64,000 nt of DNA from the NCBI RefSeq assembly GCF_035918015.1, contig NZ_CP109132.1, positions 5,084,001-5,148,000 on the forward strand, read 5' to 3'. Positions 7,263 to 15,708 of the stretch are shown piece by piece. Source of the stretch: Streptomyces sp. NBC_01754 (GTDB taxonomy: Bacteria > Actinomycetota > Actinomycetes > Streptomycetales > Streptomycetaceae). How positions within the stretch are numbered: the stretch's first letter is position 1; every line of letters begins with the position of its first letter. The notes beneath the pieces are model-generated. The model made no database searches, was not told the DNA's origin, and saw nothing but the letters and a program-made list of their open reading frames with translations. The position numbers and the translations under genes are program-made.

Positions 7263-8441
7263 GTGTCGCTGCCCCCCTTGGTCGAGCCAGCTGCTGAGCT
7301 CACCGTCGACGAGGTCCGCAGGTACTCCCGCCACCTGATCATCCCGGATGTCGGGATGGACGGACAGAAGCGGCTGAAGAACGCGAAGGTGCTCTGTGTC
7401 GGTGCCGGCGGCCTCGGCTCGCCGGGCCTGATGTACATGGCCGCGGCCGGTGTCGGCACGCTCGGCATCGTGGAGTTCGACGAGGTCGACGAGTCGAACC
7501 TGCAGCGCCAGGTCATCCACAGCCAGGCCGACATCGGCAAGTCCAAGGCCCTGTCGGCCAAGGAGACCGTGCAGGGGATCAACCCCCTGGTGGACGTGAT
7601 CCTTCACGAGGAGCGGCTCGAAGCCGAGAACGTGATGGACATCTTCGCCCAGTACGACCTGATCGTGGACGGCACGGACAACTTCGCCACCCGCTATCTC
7701 GTCAACGACGCCGCGGTCCTGCTGAACAAGCCCTACATCTGGGGCTCGATCTACCGCTTCGACGGCCAGGCGTCCGTCTTCTGGGCCGAGCACGGCCCCT
7801 GCTACCGCTGCCTCTACCCGGAGCCGCCGCCCCCCGGCATGGTCCCCTCCTGCGCCGAGGGCGGTGTCCTGGGTGTGCTCTGCGCGTCGGTCGGCTCCAT
7901 CCAGGTCACCGAGGCCATCAAGCTGCTCGCCGGCATCGGCGACCCGCTGGTCGGCCGGCTGATGATCTACGACGCCCTGGAGATGCAGTACCGCCAGGTC
8001 AAGGTCCGCAAGGACCCGGACTGCGCGGTCTGCGGTGAGAACCCCACCGTCACCGAGCTCATCGACTACGAGGCCTTCTGCGGCGTCGTGTCCGACGAGG
8101 CCCAGGAAGCGGCGGCCGGCTCCACGATCACTCCCAAGCAGCTCAAGGAGTGGATCGACGAGGACCAGAAGATCGAGATCATCGACGTCCGTGAGCCGAA
8201 CGAGTACGAGATCGTCTCGATCCCCGGTTCCCGGCTGATCCCGAAGAACGAGTTCCTGATGGGCAACGCCCTCCAGGACCTGCCGCAGGACCGGCGCATC
8301 GTCCTGAACTGCAAGACGGGTGTCCGCAGCGCCGAGGTCCTCGCGGTCCTCAAGTCCGCGGGCTTCGCCGACGCCGTGCACGTCGGCGGCGGCGTCATCG
8401 GCTGGGTCAACCAGATCGAGCCCGAGAAGCCGGTCTACTAG
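7263..8441 (+). CDS. moeZ: Adenylyltransferase/sulfurtransferase MoeZ
   Basis: A 392-residue two-domain protein from GTG 7263. The N-terminal E1-like ThiF/MoeB domain has the ATP loop GAGGLGSPG, a zinc tetracysteine (CYRC...CAVC) and the family hallmark SNLQRQVIH. The C-terminal rhodanese domain (about 295-392) carries the loop CKTGVRSAEV with the persulfide Cys near residue 350. It activates C-terminal Gly-Gly carrier proteins (MoaD, CysO, ThiS type) by adenylation and passes sulfur to them, feeding molybdopterin, cysteine and thioamide pathways. A sigma-R promoter lies just upstream, and a bidirectional hairpin ends the gene. Confidence 0.95.
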   Translation: MSLPPLVEPAAELTVDEVRRYSRHLIIPDVGMDGQKRLKNAKVLCVGAGGLGSPGLMYMAAAGVGTLGIVEFDEVDESNLQRQVIHSQADIGKSKALSAKETVQGINPLVDVILHEERLEAENVMDIFAQYDLIVDGTDNFATRYLVNDAAVLLNKPYIWGSIYRFDGQASVFWAEHGPCYRCLYPEPPPPGMVPSCAEGGVLGVLCASVGSIQVTEAIKLLAGIGDPLVGRLMIYDALEMQYRQVKVRKDPDCAVCGENPTVTELIDYEAFCGVVSDEAQEAAAGSTITPKQLKEWIDEDQKIEIIDVREPNEYEIVSIPGSRLIPKNEFLMGNALQDLPQDRRIVLNCKTGVRSAEVLAVLKSAGFADAVHVGGGVIGWVNQIEPEKPVY

Positions 8442-8506
8442 GGCACCGGGTCCCGGACACCGGTTCAGGAAGTACCGGTGTTCGAGGCACCGGATCACAC
8501 GTCGAG

Positions 8507-8534
8507 GGCCGGCTCCACCACCGTGGAGCCGGCC
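8507..8534. terminator. Bidirectional hairpin between moeZ and an S33 peptidase gene
   Basis: A perfect 12-bp stem (GGCCGGCTCCAC and its complement) with a 4-base CACC loop lies between convergent genes. It is followed on the + strand by TCTT. A shared terminator is the natural reading. Confidence 0.75.
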
Positions 8535-8553
8535 TCTTCGCGTGTCCCGGGTC

Positions 8554-10077
8554 TCAGGGGCAGGTCCGGCCGTCCGCCGGCACCTTCCCGTCCAGGAAGT
8601 AGGCGTCGACCAGCGAGGTCACGCAGCCGCTCTCCCCGTACGCGCCGTGCCCCTCGCCCTCGTTGGTGACCAGGACGCCGACGCCCTTCCCCAGCTCGTC
8701 CGCCATCCGCCGCGCGCCCTCGTACGGTGTCGCCGGGTCACCGGTCGTACCGACGACGAGGATCGGCGCGGCTCCCGGAGCGCTCGCCTCCGGTGTGTCG
8801 TGTTCTCCCTCGACCGGCCAGCGGGCGCACCATCCGGCGGTGTCCCAGGCCAGGAACGGGCCGAAGACCGGGGACAGTTCCCGGAACTCGGGAAGCAGCG
8901 CCCGGGCCTCCGCGGCCGTCGGCCGGGCCTTGGCGTCGGCGCAGGATATCGCCCGCTGCGAGTGGCTCTGGGTGTCGTAACGGCCCTTCTCGTCCCGGCC
9001 GTTGTACGAGTCGGCCAGAGCCAGCAGCCGATCGGCCGTACCCTGGGCCTCGATCTCACCCAGCGCCGCGGTCAAAGAGGGCCAGCTCCTCTTCGAGTAG
9101 AGCGGCGTGACGATCCCGGTGATGGCGAGCGACTCGTTGAGCTCACGGCCCGACGAGGTCGGCAGGGGCTCTTCGTCGATCCGCCGCAGCAGCTCCACCA
9201 GCCGCCCGGTCCCCGCCTCCGGGTCCTCCCCGCGGTCCGTGAAGTAGTTGTCCAGCGCCCGTTGGAAGCCGATCGCCTGGTTGCGGGCGTGGCCCACCGA
9301 GTCCGCCGTCGGGTCGACGACCGCGTCCAGCACGACCCGTCCCACGTGCTCCGGGAAGAGGTGCGCGTACGTACCGCCGAGCTCGGTGCCGTAGGAGACG
9401 CCGAAGTACGAGAGCTTTCCGTCGCCGAGCGCGCGGCGGATCTCGTCCATGTCCCGGGCGGCGTTCGCCGTACCGACGTGGGGGAGTACCGCGCCGGACA
9501 GGCGTGCGCAGCCGGCTCCGAAGTCCGCGCCGTCGTCGATGAACGCGGCCTCCTCCGCCGGTGTGTCGGGCGTCATGTCGATCTCGCGGTAGGCCCTCTC
9601 CTGCTCCGCGTCGTCGCGGCAGCGCACCCCGGAGCTGGCCGCCACCCCACGGGGGTCGAAGCCCACCAGGTCGTAGCGGGTGTTGAGACGGCCGTACGAG
9701 GCGGCCGCGCGTGGCAGTATCTCCACACCCGAGCCGCCGGGCCCGCCGAAGTTGAAGAGCATCGACCCGAGCCGCCGGCCCTTGTCCGTGGCCTGCTTGC
9801 GGATCAGCGCGACGGCGATCGTGTCGCCGTCCGGTTTCGAGTGATCCAGGGGTACGTCGACGGTGGCACAGCGCCAGTCGGGGCCCGGTGCGCTGCCGCC
9901 CTCGGGGGCCTCGCAGCGCTTCCAGTCCGGCGGCCGGGGCCCGGCCACCGCGGATCCGGACGGGGAGGAACCGGCGGACGAGGGGGCCTGTGCGTCACAG
10001 CCGGCGAGCAGCCCCGTCATCAGCAGGGCCGCTCCGGTGGCCGCCACGGCCCGCCGGACCCGTCCATGTACACGCAT
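8554..10077 (-). CDS. Secreted S33 family aminopeptidase lipoprotein (TAP-like), copy 1
   Basis: The start at 10077 is chosen because GGGGAGGGG lies just upstream and the product then begins with a lipoprotein signal (..LLMTGLLAGC). An ATG at 10200 would bury that signal. The 507-residue product is an alpha/beta hydrolase of the tripeptidyl-aminopeptidase type: oxyanion region FNFGGPGGSG, nucleophile elbow GVSYGTELGG, a TAP C-terminal domain with an acid loop (TGDPATPYEGARRM), and a final catalytic His in GEGHGAYGES. It should be a surface-anchored exo-peptidase or esterase. The next gene upstream on the same strand encodes a close paralogue. Confidence 0.87.
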   Translation of the reverse strand: MRVHGRVRRAVAATGAALLMTGLLAGCDAQAPSSAGSSPSGSAVAGPRPPDWKRCEAPEGGSAPGPDWRCATVDVPLDHSKPDGDTIAVALIRKQATDKGRRLGSMLFNFGGPGGSGVEILPRAAASYGRLNTRYDLVGFDPRGVAASSGVRCRDDAEQERAYREIDMTPDTPAEEAAFIDDGADFGAGCARLSGAVLPHVGTANAARDMDEIRRALGDGKLSYFGVSYGTELGGTYAHLFPEHVGRVVLDAVVDPTADSVGHARNQAIGFQRALDNYFTDRGEDPEAGTGRLVELLRRIDEEPLPTSSGRELNESLAITGIVTPLYSKRSWPSLTAALGEIEAQGTADRLLALADSYNGRDEKGRYDTQSHSQRAISCADAKARPTAAEARALLPEFRELSPVFGPFLAWDTAGWCARWPVEGEHDTPEASAPGAAPILVVGTTGDPATPYEGARRMADELGKGVGVLVTNEGEGHGAYGESGCVTSLVDAYFLDGKVPADGRTCP

Positions 10078-10263
10078 ACCGCGTCCCCTCCCCCTGAGGC
10101 CCGCGGGCGGCTGCCCGCGGTGGCCCGCACACCCGGCCGTCGCGTACCGGCGGATGTGCGGCCATGCTAATCGGCACCACCGACAGCGGGCGTCCGCCAC
10201 CTTCGGGGCGGACCGCTGCCCGGCCCCGTCGGGCTCGGCCCGGTCCCCGTCGCCCTTGCTCCG

Positions 10264-11856
10264 TCAGACGCAGACCGTTCCCGTGGCCGGGACCTTCCCG
10301 TCGAGCAGGTAGCCGTCCACGGCCTTCTGCACGCAGGAGCTGCCTCCGTTGTAGGCGCCGTGTCCCTCCCCCTTGTAGGTGAGCTCGATACCGACCCCCT
10401 TGCCCAGCTCCGCGGCCATGGCCTCGGCACCCGCGTACGGGGTCGCCGGATCGCCGGTGTTGCCGATGACCAGGATGGGCGCGGCACCCGGCGCACTGAC
10501 GTCCGGTGTCTCCCAGGCACCCGCGACGGGCCAGCCCGTGCAGGACATCAGGCCCCAGCCCAGGTAGTCGCCGAAGACCGGGGAGGCCTTGCGGAACGCG
10601 GGGAGGGCCGCCTTCGTCTGCTCCAGGGTGAAGCGCTGCTTGGAGTCCGCGCAGGTGATGGCGGTGTTGGCGGCACCGGAGTTGTCGTAGTGGCCGTCCT
10701 GGGTGCGGCCGTTCAGCGAGTCGGCGAGTGCGAGGAGAAGTCCGCCGTTCTTGCCGTCGGCCTCGTCGAGCCCCTGTTCGAGCAGGGGCCAGGTCTCCTT
10801 GGAGTACAGGGCCGAGGCGATACCCGTGGTGGCCTGGGTCTGCGTCAGTTCCCGCTCACCGAGCCCCGGGACGGGTTTCAGCTCCAGCTTCGCCAGCAGA
10901 TCGGCGATCCAGTCCTGGACCTCCTGGGCGGTCGTCCCGGGAAGTGAGCAGTCGTCCCGCTTCGCGCAGTCCGCGGTGAAGTTGTCCAGGGCGAGCTGGA
11001 AGCCCTTGGCCTGCCCGAGTGCGGACTTCTCGGCGTCCTCCGTGGGATCGACGACCGCGTCCAGAACGGCGCGGCCGACGTTCTTGGGGAACAGGTGCGC
11101 GTAGACGCCGCCCAGTTCGGTCCCGTAGGAGATGCCGAAGTAGTTCAGCTTGTCGTCGCCGAGCACGGAGCGCAGGAGGTCCATGTCCCGGGCGGCGTTC
11201 GTCGTGCCGACGTAGGGCAGTTCCTCCCCGGAGTTCTTCTCGCAGTCCGAGATGAAGGACTTCAGGTCGTCGACGAAGGCCTTCTGCTCCTTGGCGTTGT
11301 CCGGGGTGCCGTCCATCTCGTACCGGGCGTCCAGGGCCTTGTCGTCAGCACAACGGACGCCCTCGCTGCGGCCGACTCCGCGCGGGTCGAAGCTCACGAG
11401 GTCGTAGCGGGTGCGTAGCGCGTCGTAGGCCGTACCGAAGGCCGGCAGGGTCGCGACGCCCGAGGCACCCGGCCCGCCGAAGTTGAAGACCAGGGAGCCG
11501 AGCCGCCGGTCCCGGTCCTTCGCACGGGCACGGACGAGCGCCAGTTCGATGGTCCGTCCGCCCGGGTCGCCGTAGTCCAGGGGGACGTCCATGAAGGAGC
11601 ACTCCCAGGCCGTGCCGCCCGGCAGCGGTGAGGGGGCCGTGCCGCTGCCCTGGGCGTTGCTGGGGGCGGGACAGCGCTTCCAGTCGAGCTTCTGGGAGGA
11701 CAGGTCCCGGGGCGTCGCGGTGGGGGACGCCGTCGAGGCCACGGAGGGACCTCCCCGGTCCGCGCCTCCGCTGTCGTCCGAACAGGCTGCCAGGGGCAGC
11801 AGCACGGTGGCGGTGGCGGCAAGGGCGGTGGCACGCAGGGCGGGGGGAGTCCTCAT
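10264..11856 (-). CDS. Secreted S33 family aminopeptidase lipoprotein (TAP-like), copy 2
   Basis: A 530-residue paralogue of the neighbouring gene. The start at 11856 gives MRTPPALRATALAATATVLL followed by the lipobox LAAC, which makes it a lipoprotein; a longer frame from 11949 is unlikely. It has the same landmarks: FNFGGPGASG, nucleophile GISYGTELGG, GNTGDPATPYAGAEAM and GEGHGAYNGG near the end. A Cys pair around CAKRDDC suggests an extra disulfide absent from copy 1. The 186 bases between the two genes show no clear hairpin, so each may have its own promoter. Its substrate is unknown. Confidence 0.87.
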   Translation of the reverse strand: MRTPPALRATALAATATVLLPLAACSDDSGGADRGGPSVASTASPTATPRDLSSQKLDWKRCPAPSNAQGSGTAPSPLPGGTAWECSFMDVPLDYGDPGGRTIELALVRARAKDRDRRLGSLVFNFGGPGASGVATLPAFGTAYDALRTRYDLVSFDPRGVGRSEGVRCADDKALDARYEMDGTPDNAKEQKAFVDDLKSFISDCEKNSGEELPYVGTTNAARDMDLLRSVLGDDKLNYFGISYGTELGGVYAHLFPKNVGRAVLDAVVDPTEDAEKSALGQAKGFQLALDNFTADCAKRDDCSLPGTTAQEVQDWIADLLAKLELKPVPGLGERELTQTQATTGIASALYSKETWPLLEQGLDEADGKNGGLLLALADSLNGRTQDGHYDNSGAANTAITCADSKQRFTLEQTKAALPAFRKASPVFGDYLGWGLMSCTGWPVAGAWETPDVSAPGAAPILVIGNTGDPATPYAGAEAMAAELGKGVGIELTYKGEGHGAYNGGSSCVQKAVDGYLLDGKVPATGTVCV

Positions 11857-11961
11857 GGACCCATCGTGGGGCGGAGCGCCCGGGGTCGCGCGGAACCGCG
11901 GTCCATGCGGGTGGGCACGCCTGCGAACGTCCGTACGGGCCCGGCTCACGGATCAGTACAC

Positions 11962-14787
11962 CTAGAGCTCGCCCTTGCGGGTCAGCTGGCTGAAACAGAT
12001 CCAGCCGGGCAGCACCGGCAGCCACAGCGTCAGCACGCGGTACAGCAGTACGGCGGGGGCGGCGACCTCCTTCGGCAGGCCGACCGCGATCAGGCCCAGG
12101 GTCAGCGCACCCTCGACCGCGCCCATACCGCCCGGGGTGGGCGCGGCGGAACCCAGGGCGTTGCCCGCGAGGAAGACCACCGCGATGCTGGCGTAGCTGA
12201 GATGGGGGACGTCCGGCCCGCTGAAGGCGCGGATGGAGGCGTCCAGGCAGAGCACGAACAGGCCGGTCAGCAGGAGCATGCCGCCGATGCCGGTGACCAG
12301 CTTCTGCGGGCGCTGCACGACGTCGAGCATGCGTGGTACGACTCCGGCGAACAGCGACCGCACCCGCGTCACCACGAACTTCCGCAGCAGCGGCACCGCG
12401 GTCACCACCAGGACCAGCACGGCCACCGTCAGCAGCCCCGCGATCACCGTCCTGGAGGGCGTGAGCGAGTCGGGTGTGCGTTCCGTGCCCGTCAGATAGC
12501 CGAACAGGGCGAGCAGCAGGATGTGGCAGCCGAGCCCGAACAGCTGGGAGGCGCCGACACTCGCCACCGCGAGCCCCGGGCGCACGCCGGCGCGTTGCAG
12601 GAAGCGCGTGTTCAGCGCCACGCCTCCGACCGCCGCCGGGGCGACGATCTTCACGAACGAACCGGCCACCTGGGCCAGCACCGTCCTGCCGAACGGCACC
12701 CGCTCGGGCACGAAGCCCAGCAGGCTCATGGCCGCCGCGACGTAGCTCAGCGCGGAGAAGCCCAGGGCCGCCGCCACCCAGCCCCACTCGGCCTGTTCCA
12801 CCACGGCGCCGAAGTCCGCCTCGGTGACCTGCGAGATCAGGAAGTACGCGGCGATGGACCCGGCGATGAAGCTGATCAGGGTGCGCGGTTTGATGCGTTC
12901 GAGCCGGACCGGCTCGACCGGCGCCTGCGGCCGGATCAGCAGCACCTGGCGGCGGATCTGGGCCAGCATGTCCTCCTCGCGGGCCCCCTCCAGGGCATCG
13001 TCTATCGCCCGCTTCTCGGCCTGCTTCTCCGTGCGCAGCGACTTGCGCACCGCCTTGCGGTCGCCGACCGCCGTGGCGCCCTGCTCCTGTGTCCGGGCCT
13101 GCTTGGCCGCCCGCGAGGCGTCCAGCACCGCCTCGCGCTCCCGCTGCGAACGCTCCCGGGCGAGCCTGCGCAGGGTCGCCCGGGAGGAGCGGCTGAGCGC
13201 GATCGGCTGGAGCAGCGGAAGGCAGTCGGCCACGGCGTCCGGCCCGAGGACGGCCAGTGCCCCGGAGACCGCGCGTTCGGCCCCGACCCGCAGTCCGGTC
13301 GTGGTCAGCAACTGGGCGACGTCCATGCGCAGCACCAGGTCACCGGCCGCGATCTCACCGCCCCGCAGGTCCGTGACGAACACCGCCCCGGAACGGTCCA
13401 CCAGGATCGCGTCCCCGGTGAGCCTGCGGTGGGCGATCCGCCGCGACTGGAGCGCCCGCACCTGCTGCCAGGCACCGCGCAGCAGCTCGTCGGTGATCTC
13501 CTCGTCCTCCATGGCGTCCAGCGAGCGCCCGCCGATGTGCTCGTAGACGAGCATCACGGCGTCCGGTCCGAGCTCGGAGGTGGCGATCAGCTTGGGTGCG
13601 TTGGCCCCCGCGGCGATCGCCGCGTACGCCAGCAGGGCCTCCTGCTCCAGAGCCTGGCGCAGTGACTGGATGGAGCGGCGCTGAGTGATGCCGCGCAGGG
13701 TGAGCCGGCGCCACAGCCGGTAGAAGAACCCCTGGGCCTGCTGTTCCCGGTCGACGACCGTGACGTCCAGGGGCGGGCCGTCCTCCAGGGTGACGAGGTA
13801 GCGGCGCCCCCGGTCGTTCTGGTCGGTGCCCTCGGAGCCCTCCTCGGTGCGCATCGCCGCCACTGGTCGGAAGCCGACGTGCCGCAGACCGGCCATGAGG
13901 TGCTGGCCGGTCGGGCGTACGTTCGGTGAGCCGACCGCGTACAGCGTGCCGTACGCCACCGCCCAGCCGATCAGCACCGTCAGGACGATCGAGAACGGGG
14001 TGGTGTAGCCACCGACGAGCATGGCGAAGGCGTCCAGGAGCAGCACGACCCAGAGCACGATCCGCCAGCGTGGCCGCCGGGCCATCCCGACCGCCGTCAT
14101 ATAGGCGATGACGGGCGCGAGATAGCCGTGCACGGGATCGGTGAGCGCGTCGCCCGGCTGGGGCTGGGTCAGCGCGTCCCGGATCGTCCCGGGGGCCGAC
14201 CTGGCCACCCAGAGGTCGGTGGCCAGGGTCACCCCGTGGGCGAGCACCGCGGCGAGCACTCCGTCCGCGATGCGCAGCCCGTCACGTTTGATCAGACGTT
14301 CGATCGCGAAGGCGACGGGTACGAGCAGCACAGCGATGCTGGAGACCAGCCCGGCGAGTTTGATCAGCAGGTCGGGTGCCTGGTCCGTGCCCTTGGAGAT
14401 GTCGTGCTCGAGGCCGGTGGTGGTGTTCTGGGCGAAGGCGGCGATGGCGAGGAGCAGGGCCACGGCCGCGACGCCGATGAGGAGCCGCAGCAGGTCGGAA
14501 GGGCGGTGCACACGGGCGGGCAGCAGTGGTTCGTCGCCCGAGACGTGCTCGGCCGCCGCGGCCGCCGAGGCGAGGGTGGAACCGGTGAGGTGGTGATCCG
14601 GGGCTCCCTCCGGGCCCTCGGGGGCCCGGGGGGCCTTCCGGGTACCGTCGGGCCCCGGGGCGCCGGACGCGTCCGGCGCGCCGTGCCCGCCCGGGCGCGG
14701 CTCCGCTCCTGAGGCGTCCGCCGCCTTCGGTGGCTGCACGCCCCGCTCCTTCGTCGCCTCGGATCGTTCTTCGTGTTCTCGTGTCAC
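11962..14787 (-). CDS. Large membrane protein: LPG-synthase-type flippase domain with internal pseudokinase
   Basis: A 941-residue protein. Residues 1-80 are disordered. About 85-260 hold five or six membrane helices. About 290-590 form a cytoplasmic kinase-like region whose catalytic loop reads AHRRLTGDAIL and whose DFG equivalent is DLRGG, so activity is doubtful. About 630-935 are eight helices of the lysylphosphatidylglycerol-synthase/AglD flippase type (..GGVALNTRFLQRAGV.., TPGGMGAVEGAL). No aminoacyl-transferase domain is present, so lipid or glycolipid flipping is more likely than synthesis. The GTG at 14787 has a weak ribosome site; a GTG at 14739 with GAAGGAG upstream is a credible alternative. 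Confidence 0.75.
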   Translation of the reverse strand: MTREHEERSEATKERGVQPPKAADASGAEPRPGGHGAPDASGAPGPDGTRKAPRAPEGPEGAPDHHLTGSTLASAAAAAEHVSGDEPLLPARVHRPSDLLRLLIGVAAVALLLAIAAFAQNTTTGLEHDISKGTDQAPDLLIKLAGLVSSIAVLLVPVAFAIERLIKRDGLRIADGVLAAVLAHGVTLATDLWVARSAPGTIRDALTQPQPGDALTDPVHGYLAPVIAYMTAVGMARRPRWRIVLWVVLLLDAFAMLVGGYTTPFSIVLTVLIGWAVAYGTLYAVGSPNVRPTGQHLMAGLRHVGFRPVAAMRTEEGSEGTDQNDRGRRYLVTLEDGPPLDVTVVDREQQAQGFFYRLWRRLTLRGITQRRSIQSLRQALEQEALLAYAAIAAGANAPKLIATSELGPDAVMLVYEHIGGRSLDAMEDEEITDELLRGAWQQVRALQSRRIAHRRLTGDAILVDRSGAVFVTDLRGGEIAAGDLVLRMDVAQLLTTTGLRVGAERAVSGALAVLGPDAVADCLPLLQPIALSRSSRATLRRLARERSQREREAVLDASRAAKQARTQEQGATAVGDRKAVRKSLRTEKQAEKRAIDDALEGAREEDMLAQIRRQVLLIRPQAPVEPVRLERIKPRTLISFIAGSIAAYFLISQVTEADFGAVVEQAEWGWVAAALGFSALSYVAAAMSLLGFVPERVPFGRTVLAQVAGSFVKIVAPAAVGGVALNTRFLQRAGVRPGLAVASVGASQLFGLGCHILLLALFGYLTGTERTPDSLTPSRTVIAGLLTVAVLVLVVTAVPLLRKFVVTRVRSLFAGVVPRMLDVVQRPQKLVTGIGGMLLLTGLFVLCLDASIRAFSGPDVPHLSYASIAVVFLAGNALGSAAPTPGGMGAVEGALTLGLIAVGLPKEVAAPAVLLYRVLTLWLPVLPGWICFSQLTRKGEL

Positions 14788-14960
14788 CGGTCACCGCCCG
14801 CATGATGGTGGCACGGCCGGCAGACAGACGGGGGCATCAGGGTGCATCGCGCGGATGCGCGAAGCGCAACATACGCCCCTTTGCCTTCGTGTGTCCGCCG
14901 TGTGATCAGCCTGACATCGAACCCCCACAGCTGTCGGTGGTGTGCGGCAGGATGTACCGG

Positions 14961-15473
14961 ATGAGCGAAGACCGGACGAGCGGCGGTTCCACCGGGGACA
15001 CCCCGGAGGCGGCCCGTCTGCCCGTATACGCGGAGCGGGTCCTGGACGTCGCGGACCTGATCCCGCCGGGCCGGGTCATGACCTACGGCGATGTCGCGGA
15101 GTGGCTCGGGGAGGGCGGGCCGCGGCAGGTGGGACGCGCGATGGCGCTCTACGGCGCCGCCGTGCCCTGGTGGCGTGTCGTGCGCTCGGACGGCACGCTG
15201 CTGCCCGGCCACGAACTGCGGGCGCTGGACCGCTACCGCGAGGAGGGCACCCCGCTGCGCGAGGCATCCCGCGGGGCGGACGGACACCTTCCGCGCCTTG
15301 AGATGAGACGCGCCCGATGGGACGGGGGCACCGGCGGCGGAGACGGTGGTCCGGGCGGCTCGGACGGTCCGGAGGGGGACGGCGGTCCGGGCGGGGGCGG
15401 CGAGGCTACTCCGGGCGGGGACGGCACCCCGCGCGGGGGCGGCGCGGGCACGGGCGAGAAGGCTCACAGGTGA
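14961..15473 (+). CDS. Alkyltransferase-like (ATL) DNA repair protein
   Basis: A 170-residue protein from ATG 14961; an ATG at 14952 is also in frame. Residues about 25-110 match the O6-alkylguanine transferase DNA-binding domain (VADLIPPGRVMTYGDVAEWL, RQVGRAMALYG). The acceptor Cys motif PCHRV is replaced by PWWRV. This is the signature of ATL proteins, which bind alkylated guanine without repairing it and recruit nucleotide excision repair. The last 50 residues are a Gly-rich imperfect repeat. It precedes two helicase-nuclease genes, as its relative Rv3204 does in mycobacteria. Confidence 0.87.
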   Translation: MSEDRTSGGSTGDTPEAARLPVYAERVLDVADLIPPGRVMTYGDVAEWLGEGGPRQVGRAMALYGAAVPWWRVVRSDGTLLPGHELRALDRYREEGTPLREASRGADGHLPRLEMRRARWDGGTGGGDGGPGGSDGPEGDGGPGGGGEATPGGDGTPRGGGAGTGEKAHR

Positions 15474-15708
15474 CAGCTCCGGCCGTCGCGCCGCGAGCAC
15501 CCGGGCGCCGGGCAGGCGGGCGGCGTGCTCCGCGCCCGCGTGGCCCCCACGTGACGAGCGCCGCAGCCCGTACGCCGCGTTCCGCCCCGCGGCTCGCGTA
15601 GCGTCGTCAGCGCGCGGCACCGGGCCCCCTCTCCTCGCGTACCCGTCGTTGCCCGCACCGCACAGCCCCCGAGCAGACCGAGTACACCCACCAGGACCGG
15701 CGATCCAC

